DNA of 64,000 nucleotides from Candidatus Kapaibacterium sp. (lineage in GTDB: Bacteria; Bacteroidota; Ignavibacteria; Kapaibacteriales; UBA2268), in contig JAMLHE010000010.1 of NCBI GenBank assembly GCA_023957315.1, positions 1 to 64,000 on the forward strand, given 5' to 3'. Below are positions 43,901-53,407 of this stretch, in pieces; positions within the stretch are counted from its first letter, which is position 1, and every line of letters begins with the position of its first letter. The translations under genes and the position numbers were made by a program. Under the pieces are notes generated by a model, which saw only the letters and a list, made by a program, of their open reading frames with translations, made no database searches and had not been told where the DNA came from.

Positions 43901-43917
43901 TTGGCACGCTTTTCGTA
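43901..43917 (+). promoter_or_regulatory. Candidate sigma-54 promoter of hsp20 pair
   Basis: TTGGCACG matches the -24 element fully; after 4 bases comes TCGTA, 3 of 5 matches to the -12 element TTGCA. Transcription would start near 43930, about 45 bases before the ATG. A GTGCC/GGCAC hairpin with T6 lies just upstream (43877-43897). Confidence 0.45.
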
Positions 43918-43977
43918 ATTTAACTTTCGAATTTGAAAATGTTATTTCACAAAATATTATACAAAAGGAGTTTTAAA

Positions 43978-44406
43978 ATGGGATATTACAGAATGAATCC
44001 TGCACGCGGCATCGAAGAATTTGTTAAGCAATTTCAAGGAATTGCCGACTCAATCGAAAAAGGTATCACTGTCGAATCGGGCAATTTCAGCCCCAGACTT
44101 GATGTTACCGAAAACGATGCTAATTTTATTGTTCATATCGAATTGCCCGGTGTGGCTAAAAGCGATGTGAAAGTATCGGTCAACGACGAATATTTGATGA
44201 CTATCGAAGGCGAAAAGAAACGTTCCGATGAATCAAATCTATTACGTAGCGAACGTGTTTTCGGAGCTTTCAAACGCAATTTGCAATTGCCCGAAACTGC
44301 CGATGTCGAGAAAATCAAAGCTACATACAACCAAGGTGTATTGGAATTGACAATTGACAAAAAAATACCCGAAACACCAAAACAATATGAAGTTATTATT
44401 AATTAA
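43978..44406 (+). CDS. Hsp20/alpha-crystallin small heat-shock protein
   Basis: 142 residues from ATG MGYYRMNPARGIEEF, six bases past AAAGGAG; a start at 43933 is rejected. The alpha-crystallin domain runs from about 40 to 135: FSPRLDVTENDANFIVHIELPGVAKSDVKVSV, the GVLEL motif (GVLELTIDKK) and the A/GxxxxGxL pattern are present. It binds unfolding proteins without ATP. Paired with a second hsp20 21 bases downstream, behind the sigma-54-like promoter. Confidence 0.95.
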   Translation: MGYYRMNPARGIEEFVKQFQGIADSIEKGITVESGNFSPRLDVTENDANFIVHIELPGVAKSDVKVSVNDEYLMTIEGEKKRSDESNLLRSERVFGAFKRNLQLPETADVEKIKATYNQGVLELTIDKKIPETPKQYEVIIN

Positions 44407-44427
44407 TCAATCAAAGGAGGTATAACA

Positions 44428-44895
44428 ATGACTTACTTAAGATTAGACCCTTTCAAAGGGTTCGAGAAATTAACTCGCAGAATGGCAAATATTGCCGATG
44501 AATTCGATAAAGGATTTTCAATCGAGTACGGTCCTTTCGCTCCAAGGATTGACATTAGCGAGGACGAAAATAATCTCTACTTTACAGCCGAATTACCCGG
44601 TGTGAAGAAAGAAGATGTGAAAGTGACCGTAAGCGACGACAAAATCATCTATTTCAAGGGCTCAAAGAAAAGTCCGTATGCCAATGAAGAAGTTGTTGAC
44701 GGTGAAGTTCAAAAGCCCGAGAGAACTTACATCAGAGCCGAAAGGGCATATGGTGACTTCACTCGCTCGTTTACTTTGCCCGACAATATAAATAAGGACA
44801 GCATTTCAGCAAAGTATGATGATGGCATTTTGACTGTGACTTTGGCGAAGATTGAGCCTGTCAAACCAAAGCAAATAGAAGTTTCGATTGATTAA
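44428..44895 (+). CDS. Second Hsp20 small heat-shock protein
   Basis: 155 residues, start behind AAAGGAGGTATAAC. Same architecture as the upstream gene: FAPRIDISEDENNLYFTAELPGVKKEDVKVTV, ERAYGDFTRSFTLPDNIN and GILTVTLAKIEP. A 15-residue longer central loop (KKSPYANEEVVDGEVQ) separates it from its neighbour. The two likely formed by tandem duplication and may make mixed oligomers. A strong terminator follows. Confidence 0.95.
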   Translation: MTYLRLDPFKGFEKLTRRMANIADEFDKGFSIEYGPFAPRIDISEDENNLYFTAELPGVKKEDVKVTVSDDKIIYFKGSKKSPYANEEVVDGEVQKPERTYIRAERAYGDFTRSFTLPDNINKDSISAKYDDGILTVTLAKIEPVKPKQIEVSID

Positions 44896-44918
44896 GTAAA
44901 GTGGCTCTAAATATTAAT

Positions 44919-44952
44919 GGCAAGGTATGTGTTACATGCCTTGCCTTTTTTT
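44919..44952 (+). terminator. Rho-independent terminator after hsp20 pair
   Basis: GGCAAGGTATG and CATGCCTTGCC form an 11-bp stem with one wobble pair, followed by TTTTTTTG. Confidence 0.92.
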
Positions 44953-45066
44953 GATTTTAGCTTCATTGTTAAATTAAAATATCCTCAAAAATATTTTTAC
45001 CAAACAAATCTGTTAATTTATCGTTAAGTAAATAGAGATGTTTAAATATGGTATATATATACAACG

Positions 45067-45474
45067 ATGAATACAGAGACTCAAATCATAGATTACGGTT
45101 TAATAGACAAAAAGCTCGACATTAATTCAATTTATGCTTGGATTGAAGCCCACGGATTAAAACAAGCAGAATTCAAAAAGGGGCGTGATTATGTTTCCAC
45201 ATATTGGGGCAATCGTACAATTGGATTCAAGTTAATCGAAAGGGAAAATTACCGTACTTATTATATTGTAGGACCCAAAGGCTCGCTCATTGTCCTTGAG
45301 ATTGCAATAGAAGGCAATAAAATTCTATATGATTTTTATAGCCCAATCTGGCTTTTCGGCATTTGGACTATCAAGCTGAAATTAAAGCCCGATGCTCCTT
45401 GGTATGCAAGTTACCTAAGTATAGGGTACAAGATACAAGAAAAGTTCGAGAAAAGATTCAATATGTTGCTCTGA
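45067..45474 (+). CDS. Hypothetical protein
   Basis: 135 residues, soluble, no signal peptide. I recognise no family. Visible: an acidic/aromatic N-terminus (TQIIDYGLIDKKLDINSIYAWIEAHGLKQ), RTIGFKLIERENYRTYYIVGPKGSLIVLEIAI and a Trp-rich stretch (YSPIWLFGIWTIKLKLKPDAPWYASYL). The preserved frame and independent spacing (terminator before it, repeat element after) suggest a real single-gene unit. No usual ribosome-binding site is evident. Confidence 0.55.
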   Translation: MNTETQIIDYGLIDKKLDINSIYAWIEAHGLKQAEFKKGRDYVSTYWGNRTIGFKLIERENYRTYYIVGPKGSLIVLEIAIEGNKILYDFYSPIWLFGIWTIKLKLKPDAPWYASYLSIGYKIQEKFEKRFNMLL

Positions 45475-45493
45475 TTATTGGCATTTTGCGGTC

Positions 45494-45642
45494 CCGTCAG
45501 TTGTTCCATAGTTAGTGAATCGTCTTTGTTACATCTGACACTATAATACAGATTCATCAATATCCATTAGTTGTAACAACTGACGGTACAGAAAACGAAT
45601 GAATTCATGGGCTATATTTTCGGACAGAACGCTGTTCTGTCC
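45494..45642. repeat. Intergenic repeat element with 12-bp inverted ends, plus hairpin
   Basis: CCGTCAGTTGTT (45494-45505) and AACAACTGACGG (45575-45586) are perfect inverted repeats 93 bp end to end, a small-element shape. A hairpin GGACAGAACG...TGTTCTGTCC follows (45622-45642), identical to that at 33510-33530. Related GTCAGTTGTTAC/GTTACAACTGAC text is at about 21510 and 60309. Confidence 0.65.
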
Positions 45643-45653
45643 CTACGATTTTA

Positions 45654-48548
45654 TTACATTTCCATATTTTTCAAGTAAGGAATTTCGACAAAGAAAGTTG
45701 TCCCTTCGTCTTTGTTGGACTCAAAGTCAATCTTGCCGCCAAGAATATCTACCAAACCCTTAGAAATTGCCAGCCCAAGCCCGGTACCGTCCACTTGTTT
45801 GTCCGGGCGTTCTAATTGCATGAAACGCTCAAATACTCTTTCTCTAGCCTCTTCGGGTATTCCGATTCCTGTATCCTTGACGTAGAATATGATTTTCGCT
45901 TCTTTGATTTTGTATCCAATTTCAATACTTCCGGTATCGGTATATTTGATAGCATTTCCGATTAAATTGGCAAGAATCTGATATACTCTTTGTTCGTCAG
46001 AAACAATGAGCGTTTCCTGATTCGGTAAAGCGATTTCTTTTGATAATTTTAAGGATTTCGCTTCTGCAATTGGCTTGAAGAAGATATATAAATCATTAAA
46101 AGTCTTATTTAAGTCGAATTGGGAGAATTTGGCTTTTATGTTTCCTGACTGAATTTTGGACAAATCAATAATATCATTCACTAATGCTAACAATCGTTTA
46201 CCGCTACTATTAATTATCTCGAAAAATTCAAATTGTTCAGTGACAGTAAAATCCATTTGTTTCAGTAACTCCGAAAAACCGATGATACCATTAAGCGGTG
46301 TTCTGATTTCATGAGACATGTTTGCAAGGAAAGCCGATTTCAGCTTATCATTCATTTCTGCTCTTTCTTTTGCTTCTATCAATGTTTTCTGAGCATTGAT
46401 TCTTTCGGTAATGTCAATTACCAACATGACTCTTGCATCAATACCTTGCCAACTAATTTTATCGGTTAAAACATCAGCAACAAAAGATTCGCCGGATTTT
46501 TTTTGTAGGCATTTGAGCTTTTCCCAACCCGGACCATAAAAGGACTTCACTTGAATTAGATTTGCACTGTCTTTAGATTTAATTGAACTTAGTTTAATGT
46601 TTATGAATTCTTCGTAGCTAAACCCAAAGTGCTTAATTGCAGCATCATTGACTTCCAATATATTTTCGGTTTCCATATCATATACCATCATCGGCTGCGG
46701 ATTTGAGACAAACATTGTTTTGAATCGCTGTTCGCTATCACGAATCGCCTGAATGTATTGGTGCTCATTAGTAACATCCAATAATTTCAAGAAAATATAT
46801 TGCCTTTCTTTCTGTTCGAATAAATCAAGGAAAAGCAACATCTGTCGTACTTCACCGGTTCTGGTAATGACTTCAACTTCGTGCTTTGTGATTTTTTTCA
46901 ATGTCATTAATGTACTCATCTGTTCAATAATGGATTCGGGGTGCATCCAAATTGGCAGATGATAAAAGCTCTTATTTAATACGTCTTCCGGTGCATATCC
47001 AATTATATCGGTAAAACTGTCGCTAATATTAAGGTACAGCATCTCATCAGCGTTCAAAATGGCAGTAGGCAAAGGCGATAAGTTGAACATTCTGACAAAA
47101 AACTCGCGGGATTCGTTAATTTGATTTTGGGCAAGACGTTCTTCAGTTTGGTCACGAAATACTAACACCACGCCAAATATTTCGCCCTCTTCATTTTTGA
47201 TAGGAGCACCACTATCAACGATTGGAATTTGATTTCCATCTTTTGAAATTAGTAATGTATGATTTGCTAATCCTACAATTTTTCCTTTTTGGAGAACAAT
47301 CCTTACGGGATTTTCTACCCTTTTTAAGTCATCTTCATTAACAATTCTGAAAACTTTCTCTACATTCAGTCCTAATGCTTCAGATTCGAGCCAACCCGTG
47401 AGTTGTTCGGCAATTTTGTTCATTCTTATAATATTTCCATCCACACCTGTGGTGATTACTGCATCGCCAATACTGTATAATGTGGTTCTGAAAATCTCGT
47501 TAGTCTCGCGTAGTGCCTTTTCTCTCTGATACAATTTTTGGAAAATCTGTTGTTTTCGATTCTTATAAAATATTAATAAGCCGAGTATAAGAATTATTAT
47601 TATAACCCCTACAGCAAACATAATATTAAATTCACGCTTACGCAATTCACTCACAACTTCATCCATATCAATTTCGGTGATAATGAACCAATTTGTATTC
47701 TTGATGGGCTGAGCGTGAGCCAGTACCTGCACACCTCTGTAATCTTCGCCCACTATTTTGCCACTTTGCCCACTAACAGCCTTGACCGCAGTATTCTCGA
47801 CAAATCGCAAAGGAATAGTAAGTTTTAGGGCTGTATTTTGGGCATGACGCAATTCGTTCAACACAAGCAGTTCGTCATTTTGATATCTTACTAAGAAAGA
47901 TTCTGCCGATGGACTTGGTCCGGGCCATTCAACAATCAGAGGATAAAAATTAATTGAAGGGTCAATTCTGAATAACATAATTGCTCGGACAATTCCGGAA
48001 CTATCTCTTATTGGGGCAATAAGGTCAATAAAAATCACTTCTCGAACATCATCTTTATATAAATCGCTCAATACAATACTATCTGCGTAAATGGCTTTGT
48101 CAATATATGAATCAAGAATCGAAGGCATCAATGAAGAACCGTTTTTGAGTGATAATGAAATTTTGCGATTTGTATCCAAAATTATTATATCATGGTATCT
48201 ATCATTGAGCAATACAGGCTCGAGAATATCAATAATTTGGCTTTCGAGTTCATCAGAATGGGCTTTGCTGTTGTATTCGACTATCAAGTCACTGAGATAT
48301 TTGTTATTCGAGAAGAATTTAATATCGGAATGTCGCTCAAATAGCCATTGATTGATGCGAGTTGCTTTGATTTGGCATAAAGTCTTCAACTCACTATACT
48401 TCTCGTTTACTACTATTTCACGCGTTGAACTGTAGTAATAGTAAGCAATCGAAATCAATAGAATACAAATTCCTGCAACAAATATTATCAGGAATGACTT
48501 ACGTAATGGCTCTATTTTACTCTCCGAATCAACTTCTGTGATTTTCAT
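45654..48548 (-). CDS. Membrane-bound multi-PAS sensor histidine kinase
   Basis: 964 residues from [13 protein letters not shown]; an upstream start would add 19 residues. Two transmembrane segments (about 18-38 and 315-335) bracket a periplasmic sensor of the double-Cache type ([26 protein letters not shown]). Cytoplasmic part: three PAS domains (about 350-470 [22 protein letters not shown]; 480-600 [16 protein letters not shown]; 605-715), a HisKA domain with His in [20 protein letters not shown], and a HATPase domain ([38 protein letters not shown]). No receiver domain and no adjacent response regulator: an orphan kinase. Confidence 0.9.
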   Translation of the reverse strand: MKITEVDSESKIEPLRKSFLIIFVAGICILLISIAYYYYSSTREIVVNEKYSELKTLCQIKATRINQWLFERHSDIKFFSNNKYLSDLIVEYNSKAHSDELESQIIDILEPVLLNDRYHDIIILDTNRKISLSLKNGSSLMPSILDSYIDKAIYADSIVLSDLYKDDVREVIFIDLIAPIRDSSGIVRAIMLFRIDPSINFYPLIVEWPGPSPSAESFLVRYQNDELLVLNELRHAQNTALKLTIPLRFVENTAVKAVSGQSGKIVGEDYRGVQVLAHAQPIKNTNWFIITEIDMDEVVSELRKREFNIMFAVGVIIIILILGLLIFYKNRKQQIFQKLYQREKALRETNEIFRTTLYSIGDAVITTGVDGNIIRMNKIAEQLTGWLESEALGLNVEKVFRIVNEDDLKRVENPVRIVLQKGKIVGLANHTLLISKDGNQIPIVDSGAPIKNEEGEIFGVVLVFRDQTEERLAQNQINESREFFVRMFNLSPLPTAILNADEMLYLNISDSFTDIIGYAPEDVLNKSFYHLPIWMHPESIIEQMSTLMTLKKITKHEVEVITRTGEVRQMLLFLDLFEQKERQYIFLKLLDVTNEHQYIQAIRDSEQRFKTMFVSNPQPMMVYDMETENILEVNDAAIKHFGFSYEEFINIKLSSIKSKDSANLIQVKSFYGPGWEKLKCLQKKSGESFVADVLTDKISWQGIDARVMLVIDITERINAQKTLIEAKERAEMNDKLKSAFLANMSHEIRTPLNGIIGFSELLKQMDFTVTEQFEFFEIINSSGKRLLALVNDIIDLSKIQSGNIKAKFSQFDLNKTFNDLYIFFKPIAEAKSLKLSKEIALPNQETLIVSDEQRVYQILANLIGNAIKYTDTGSIEIGYKIKEAKIIFYVKDTGIGIPEEARERVFERFMQLERPDKQVDGTGLGLAISKGLVDILGGKIDFESNKDEGTTFFVEIPYLKNMEM

Positions 48549-48891
48549 AAGCAACTTTATAAAGTTATATATAACAAAGATATATAATAATTTAATTGTA
48601 TGCAAGTTAATTTTTCAGTTAATGAAATTTAATCGATGAATTCAAATGTGACATAATGTTGATATTTAATGTGACAGATGATACAATAAACTTAGTTACG
48701 CTTAACATCATTCTTCGCAAGTCCTTAATTATTAAAGCGTTTATTTTGTTACTGATACGATTTTCTTTTGCCATGTAAAGAAAATTTCGTAATTTTAAAT
48801 GTAACAAAATGGTAAAAAACATTTTTTTATGAGATAAGATTAGCATAATAGCTAACATTTAGTAACATCGTAGAAAAGAACGAGGTAAAAC

Positions 48892-49152
48892 ATGGCAAAA
48901 GTAATGGGCGAAATCATAATTGATATCGAAAGGTGCAAGGGTTGTGAACTATGCTTCGATGCATGCCCGAAAGAAGCTATACAGTTGAGCGACACGATAA
49001 ATTCCAAAGGATACCAATTTGCAATCAAGGTCAACGACTTATGCAATGGCTGCGCAAGTTGTGCATTGGTATGCCCTGACGCTGTAATTACAGTTTACCG
49101 TAAGGTGGACAAAACAAAAAGACCTGTCAAAGTAATAGAAATTGAAGATTAA
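48892..49152 (+). CDS. korD: 2-oxoacid:ferredoxin oxidoreductase ferredoxin subunit
   Basis: 86 residues with two 4Fe-4S motifs, CKGCELCFDACP (about 15-26) and CNGCASCALVCP (about 47-58). First of four same-strand genes with intergenic gaps of 15, -4 and 1 base. It passes electrons between the TPP-containing subunits and external ferredoxin. Start behind GAGGTAAAAC. Confidence 0.9.
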   Translation: MAKVMGEIIIDIERCKGCELCFDACPKEAIQLSDTINSKGYQFAIKVNDLCNGCASCALVCPDAVITVYRKVDKTKRPVKVIEIED

Positions 49153-49167
49153 CTAAAAGGAACAGAA

Positions 49168-50241
49168 ATGGGCGATCTAAAGCTTATGAAAGGAAACGAA
49201 GCACTCTCCGAGGCAATGATTAGAGCCGGATGTGATGCATATTTCGGTTATCCTATCACTCCGCAATCCGAAGTACTCGAATATCTTGCTCGTGAAGCAT
49301 CGCAACGCACCGGAATGGTGGTACTGCAAGCCGAGAGTGAAGTTGCGGCTATTAATATGATTTACGGTGCTTCAGGCGCCGGAAGACGTGTTATGACTAC
49401 TTCATCAAGCCCCGGCATAAGTCTTATGCAAGAAGGGCTTTCATATATCGCAAGTGCCGAACTGCCTTGCCTCTTGGCAAATGTTGTCAGAGGTGGTCCC
49501 GGACTTGGCACTATTCAGCCTTCGCAAGCTGATTATTTTCAATCTGTCAAAGGTGGCGGACATGGTGACTATAAATTAATCGTTTTAGCTCCGTCAAGCG
49601 TTCAAGAAATGGTTGATTTTGTCAAGCTCGGATTTGAACTTGGCGAAAAATATCGCAATCCGGTGATGATTTTAACCGACGGTGCTATCGGACAAATGAT
49701 GGAAAAAGTCGTTTTGTTTGAGCAAATGCCACGAAAAACTGAATTCCCCGATTGGGCTACCGTTGGCAAAAAACCCGGCAAAGACAGAAATTATATTACT
49801 TCCTTGCATATTCAATCCGAAAAAATGGAAGAAATTAACCTTAGACTCCAAGCAAAATACAAAGAAATCGAAAAAAATGAAGTACGTTACCAAGCTGTCA
49901 ATCTTGACGATGCCGAATACGTTTTCACAGGATTTGGCTTAGTTGCTCGGATTTGTATCAAAGCTATGGAAATGGCTCGCGCCAAAGGATACAAAGTGGG
50001 CGTTATCAGACCGATTACAGTATTCCCATTCCCAACGCAAGTTTATGCTGACATTGCACCAAAACTAAAAGGAATTTTAGATGTGGAAATGAACGCAGGG
50101 CAAATGGTAGAAGACGTTCGCCTATCGGTAAATGGCGCCACAAGAGTTGAATTTTACGGCAGAATGGGCGGTATGATTCCCTCACCCGAAGAAATTCTCG
50201 AAAATTTTGAAAGAATCTACATCAAAGGAGAAACAAAATGA
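49168..50241 (+). CDS. korA: 2-oxoacid:ferredoxin oxidoreductase alpha subunit
   Basis: 357 residues. Pyrimidine-binding domain of the TPP site: LMKGNEALSEAMIRAGCDAYFGYPITPQSEVLEYL, then QAESEVAAINMIYGASGAGRRVMTTSSSPGISLM and the later GLVARICIKAMEMARAKGYKVGVIRPITVFPFP. The layout is that of KorA/VorB proteins acting on 2-oxoglutarate or branched-chain 2-oxoacids. The pair reacts 2-oxoacid + CoA + oxidised ferredoxin to acyl-CoA + CO2 + reduced ferredoxin, reversibly. Preceded by AAAAGGAAC; stop overlaps korB by 4 bases. Confidence 0.9.
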   Translation: MGDLKLMKGNEALSEAMIRAGCDAYFGYPITPQSEVLEYLAREASQRTGMVVLQAESEVAAINMIYGASGAGRRVMTTSSSPGISLMQEGLSYIASAELPCLLANVVRGGPGLGTIQPSQADYFQSVKGGGHGDYKLIVLAPSSVQEMVDFVKLGFELGEKYRNPVMILTDGAIGQMMEKVVLFEQMPRKTEFPDWATVGKKPGKDRNYITSLHIQSEKMEEINLRLQAKYKEIEKNEVRYQAVNLDDAEYVFTGFGLVARICIKAMEMARAKGYKVGVIRPITVFPFPTQVYADIAPKLKGILDVEMNAGQMVEDVRLSVNGATRVEFYGRMGGMIPSPEEILENFERIYIKGETK

Positions 50242-51062
50242 GCGAAAGAACATATGTTGATATAGAAGCTGAATTGACCGACCAACCAATCAATTTTGAC
50301 GAAGATATTTGTCTGGCAGAAAATGTGGTCTATATCAAACCACAAACTCTGATTGACGTCCCAATGCACTATTGCCCGGGTTGCGGTCACAGTACAGCAC
50401 ATAAAATTCTGATGGAAGTTGTGGACGAAATGGGAATTCAAGAAGAAATCATCGGCGTAGCGCCGGTTGGATGCTCCGTATTCGCCTATCACTACATGAA
50501 TGTAGATATGCAAGAAGCAGCCCACGGACGCGCTTGTGCAGTTGCAACCGGTCTCAAACGCATTATGCCCGAAAAATATGTCTTCACTTACCAAGGTGAC
50601 GGCGATTTGGCAGCAATTGGCACCGCAGAAACTGTTCACGCAGCAAATCGCGGCGAAAATATCCTGGTAGTTTTCATCAATAACGGTATTTATGGTATGA
50701 CAAGCGGTCAAATGGCTCCTACTACATTGCCCGGAATGGTGACTACAACTTCACCTTACGGTCGCGATGTCAAAACTCAAGGCTATCCGCTATATATTAG
50801 CAATTTATTGGCAAATTTGCCGGGTGTGGCATACGTCAGTCGTCATTCAGTCCATACTCCAAATAATGTCCGAAAAGCAAAAAAATCAATCGCAAAAGCT
50901 TTGGAATATCAAAAGCAAGGGCTCGGATTCTGCTTAGTTGAAATCGTGACTAATTGTCCGTCCAACTGGAAAATGACACCCAAGCAATCAAATCAATTCG
51001 TCGAAGAAAAAATGATTCCATTTTATCCGCTTGGCGATATAAAAGTTCCGGAGGGCAAATAA
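50238..51062 (+). CDS. korB: 2-oxoacid:ferredoxin oxidoreductase beta subunit
   Basis: 274 residues. TPP-binding subunit: YCPGCGHSTAHKILMEVV, VAPVGCSVFAYHYM, then the diphosphate/Mg site GDGDLAAIGTAETVHAANRGEN with NNGIYGMTSGQMAPTTLPG. The TPP loop and Cys pattern match KorB. It forms the catalytic core with KorA. The substrate (2-oxoglutarate versus 2-oxoisovalerate) cannot be settled by eye, but no separate 4Fe-4S insertion typical of pyruvate enzymes is seen. Confidence 0.9.
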   Translation: MSERTYVDIEAELTDQPINFDEDICLAENVVYIKPQTLIDVPMHYCPGCGHSTAHKILMEVVDEMGIQEEIIGVAPVGCSVFAYHYMNVDMQEAAHGRACAVATGLKRIMPEKYVFTYQGDGDLAAIGTAETVHAANRGENILVVFINNGIYGMTSGQMAPTTLPGMVTTTSPYGRDVKTQGYPLYISNLLANLPGVAYVSRHSVHTPNNVRKAKKSIAKALEYQKQGLGFCLVEIVTNCPSNWKMTPKQSNQFVEEKMIPFYPLGDIKVPEGK

Positions 51063-51063
51063 T

Positions 51064-51603
51064 ATGACACAAGAAGCAATTTTCGCAGGATTCGGCGGTC
51101 AAGGCGTACTTTCGATGGGAATGATTTTGGCTTATTCGGGCATGCTCGAAAATAAAGAAGTATGTTGGATGCCATCCTACGGACCCGAAATGCGCGGCGG
51201 TACAGCAAATGCCATTACAATTGTATCCGACGACTATATCAGTTCGCCCATTATATCGAGATTTGACTCAGTAATCGCACTCAATCAACCATCCGTTGAT
51301 AAATTCGAATCGAGAGTCAAACCCGGTGGTATGATAATTTACGACAGCACAAATATATTGACTCCGCCCACTCGTACCGACATCACAATTTACAATGTGC
51401 CCGGCAGCGAAGAAGCAGTAAAGCTCAAAAACATCAAAGTATTGAATATGCTGATGTTAGGTGCATTCGTTAGAGCTACAAAAATAGTAAAAGAAGAAAC
51501 AATCACCGAAGCACTCAAACAAGTGCTCCCCGAACGCTACCATAAATTAGTCCCACTGAACATGGAAGCATTCAATGTCGGCACAAGTTTCGTAACAAAC
51601 TAA
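51064..51603 (+). CDS. korC: 2-oxoacid:ferredoxin oxidoreductase gamma subunit
   Basis: 179 residues. Gamma-domain motifs AGFGGQGVLSMGMILAYSG and PSYGPEMRGGTANAITIVSDD are diagnostic. It completes the KorDABC complex, presumably involved in CoA and subunit packing. One base after korB; a terminator follows. The four-subunit, oxygen-sensitive enzyme indicates ferredoxin-based anaerobic or microaerobic central metabolism, or reductive TCA reactions. Confidence 0.9.
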   Translation: MTQEAIFAGFGGQGVLSMGMILAYSGMLENKEVCWMPSYGPEMRGGTANAITIVSDDYISSPIISRFDSVIALNQPSVDKFESRVKPGGMIIYDSTNILTPPTRTDITIYNVPGSEEAVKLKNIKVLNMLMLGAFVRATKIVKEETITEALKQVLPERYHKLVPLNMEAFNVGTSFVTN

Positions 51604-51633
51604 TCTCTCTATATCTCATAAGACCTCCTAATA

Positions 51634-51660
51634 CCGTCACTTTGTGGCGGTTTTTTTTTT
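51634..51660 (+). terminator. Rho-independent terminator of kor operon
   Basis: CCGTCAC-TTT-GTGGCGG hairpin followed by T10. Confidence 0.92.
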
Positions 51661-51798
51661 ATATTTAAGGTAAAGTGCGGAATTCACGTTAATAAAAATA
51701 ATTTGTATATATCATAAACTATTTTTACTTTGGAAAGTGATTGTATGCAATTTGAAAGATTTGTTGATGAAAATATTTTTTAACTAATGGGATGTGCC

Positions 51799-52527
51799 AT
51801 GAAAATACTATTAATTATTTTAGCCTTCATACTCGGCTCTTGCTCAGAAATTGAGAATCTCAAGAACAATATCTATGTTGAGGGCAACTATTGGCATTTC
51901 GCCTTAGAGACACACGACAAAACGGGCGATTCTGTAAAGCTATACACCAAAATTGATAAAGAGGAGAATTCAAGAAAAGGGGAACTTATAATTAAATGGC
52001 AGTACTATTCTTCGTTTTATCCAAATGGGAATCCGGAAAGAGAATACGTTGCTGCATCAGAAGTCTCAATTTTGAAGATTGAATTGTCAACTCCAAGCTT
52101 AACAGATGAACAGTTTTGGTCTTTATTGCCCAGATTACAAATTGACAAGTCACTAAAAGCAAATGAATCTGATGAAAAGACATTTTCAATTAAAAAATGG
52201 GAAACATCATCAAAAAGTTATGATGAAGAAGGAAATCTAATTGACGATGTTGATAATGCAAAATCAGAACCTCAAAAGATTGAATATCCCTATGAATTAA
52301 AGTATTTAGGCAAATCCTTTTCTTCAAATCCGGTAGTTAATGATAGCTGTGAACACTATCAAATCAGCTTTACATACAATGTAGATGGCGATAAATATAA
52401 TGGTGCAAAATTCTTGTACGATTATTATTTTCACGAAAAATATGGCTTCGTTTACATCAAAATCAATGTTGGTAACTCCGAGTTTTACGAAATGAATCTC
52501 AAAGAAATGAAGTTGAAGAAGGAGTGA
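51799..52527 (+). CDS. Hypothetical lipoprotein
   Basis: 242 residues from ATG MKILLIILAFILGSC (lipobox Cys15); the frame could start four codons earlier at 51787. After the lipobox come EIENLKNNIYVEGNYWHFALETHDKTGD and a beta-rich, Lys/Glu-rich body, ending NLKEMKLKKE. No family recognised. It opens a group of four small exported genes in very AT-rich DNA (51.8-54.1 kb) directly after the kor operon; base use differs from kor, suggesting accessory origin. Confidence 0.65.
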   Translation: MKILLIILAFILGSCSEIENLKNNIYVEGNYWHFALETHDKTGDSVKLYTKIDKEENSRKGELIIKWQYYSSFYPNGNPEREYVAASEVSILKIELSTPSLTDEQFWSLLPRLQIDKSLKANESDEKTFSIKKWETSSKSYDEEGNLIDDVDNAKSEPQKIEYPYELKYLGKSFSSNPVVNDSCEHYQISFTYNVDGDKYNGAKFLYDYYFHEKYGFVYIKINVGNSEFYEMNLKEMKLKKE

Positions 52528-52537
52528 GGGAAATAAA

Positions 52538-53010
52538 ATGAGACTAACAATTATCATACTGACTATATTTTTATTTTCATCAGTCGTGAAATCTCAAAAT
52601 GGTGATCCGATTAAATATATAGCTGTTAATTATACTGATTTGAGAATACATATTAATACCAATCTGACTATGGATTTTTTCATAGAAAAACTTCCCTTTT
52701 ATATATAAAGAGAGATACAATAACTTCTGATTCCTTATTGGACTTATTCGATGCTGAATTCAATAAATTCACAACACCCGTTAATATTAATTTTTGCAAT
52801 GATTATAGATTAGTTGCATTGATATTCAGAAAATCAGGTAAAATTGACACTTTGGCATTTGGAGAATGCTTTGATATAGTTTTTAATCAATATTTTTATA
52901 AGCCGAGAATACCACTATTAAAATTATTTACTGAGCGATTACCACCAATTTACCAAATAGATTATTATAATTATATAAAAAATTTGGAAAGTTATTTTGA
53001 ATGTGAATAA
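52538..53010 (+). pseudogene. Secreted hypothetical protein broken in a TA repeat
   Basis: From ATG at 52538 the frame reads a signal peptide (MRLTIIILTIFLFSSVVKSQ) and NGDPIKYIAVNYTDLRIHI up to EKLPFYI and a stop at 52706-52708. The rest (KRDTITSDSLLDLFDAEFNKF... ending NLESYFECE) continues in another frame. Removing one TA from the (TA)4 tract at 52700-52707 joins both into one 156-residue protein without any other change. It may be a sequencing slip, a real loss or phase variation. The protein family is not recognised. Confidence 0.65.
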
Positions 53011-53011
53011 T

Positions 53012-53344
53012 ATGAAAAAGATGAAAATATTAATATTAGCCTTCATAGTTATTGTTGCTATATTATTGTTATTTAAAGACAGAGCTATATTTGAGTATTA
53101 TGTTTGGAATCTTAGTTCTGAAAGTTTAGAGATTAGAGAAAATAGCGCAGCAAAAATAATTGATTTAGGCAATGAAGCTATTCCCAAACTACTCAATAAA
53201 CTTGACAGAAAATATATTTTTGAAACGGACTATATTGTATATTGTCTTGAAGAAATAACAAACGAAAGTGGCAAATACCAAACAAGCGATTCCGCAATTC
53301 ATTTTTGGAAAAATTGGGCTAAATTGAATAAATACTATGATTGA
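53012..53344 (+). CDS. Small membrane-anchored HEAT-like hypothetical protein
   Basis: 110 residues from ATG MKKMKILILAFIVIVAILLLF; an alternative start is 53000. After one N-terminal membrane helix comes SSESLEIRENSAAKIIDLGNEAIPKLLNKLD, which has the spacing of a HEAT-type repeat (RxNxAxxLxxLGxxAIPxLxxxL), followed by YCLEEITNESG and HFWKNWAKLNKYYD. Probably a periplasm-facing scaffold; no enzyme motif. It starts one base after the preceding (broken) gene ends, so it belongs to the same unit. Confidence 0.6.
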   Translation: MKKMKILILAFIVIVAILLLFKDRAIFEYYVWNLSSESLEIRENSAAKIIDLGNEAIPKLLNKLDRKYIFETDYIVYCLEEITNESGKYQTSDSAIHFWKNWAKLNKYYD

Positions 53345-53407
53345 GTTGTATAAACATATCCTTTCAATAGGAAATTTAAGTAACTTATCAAAATACTGGA
53401 ATGAAAG

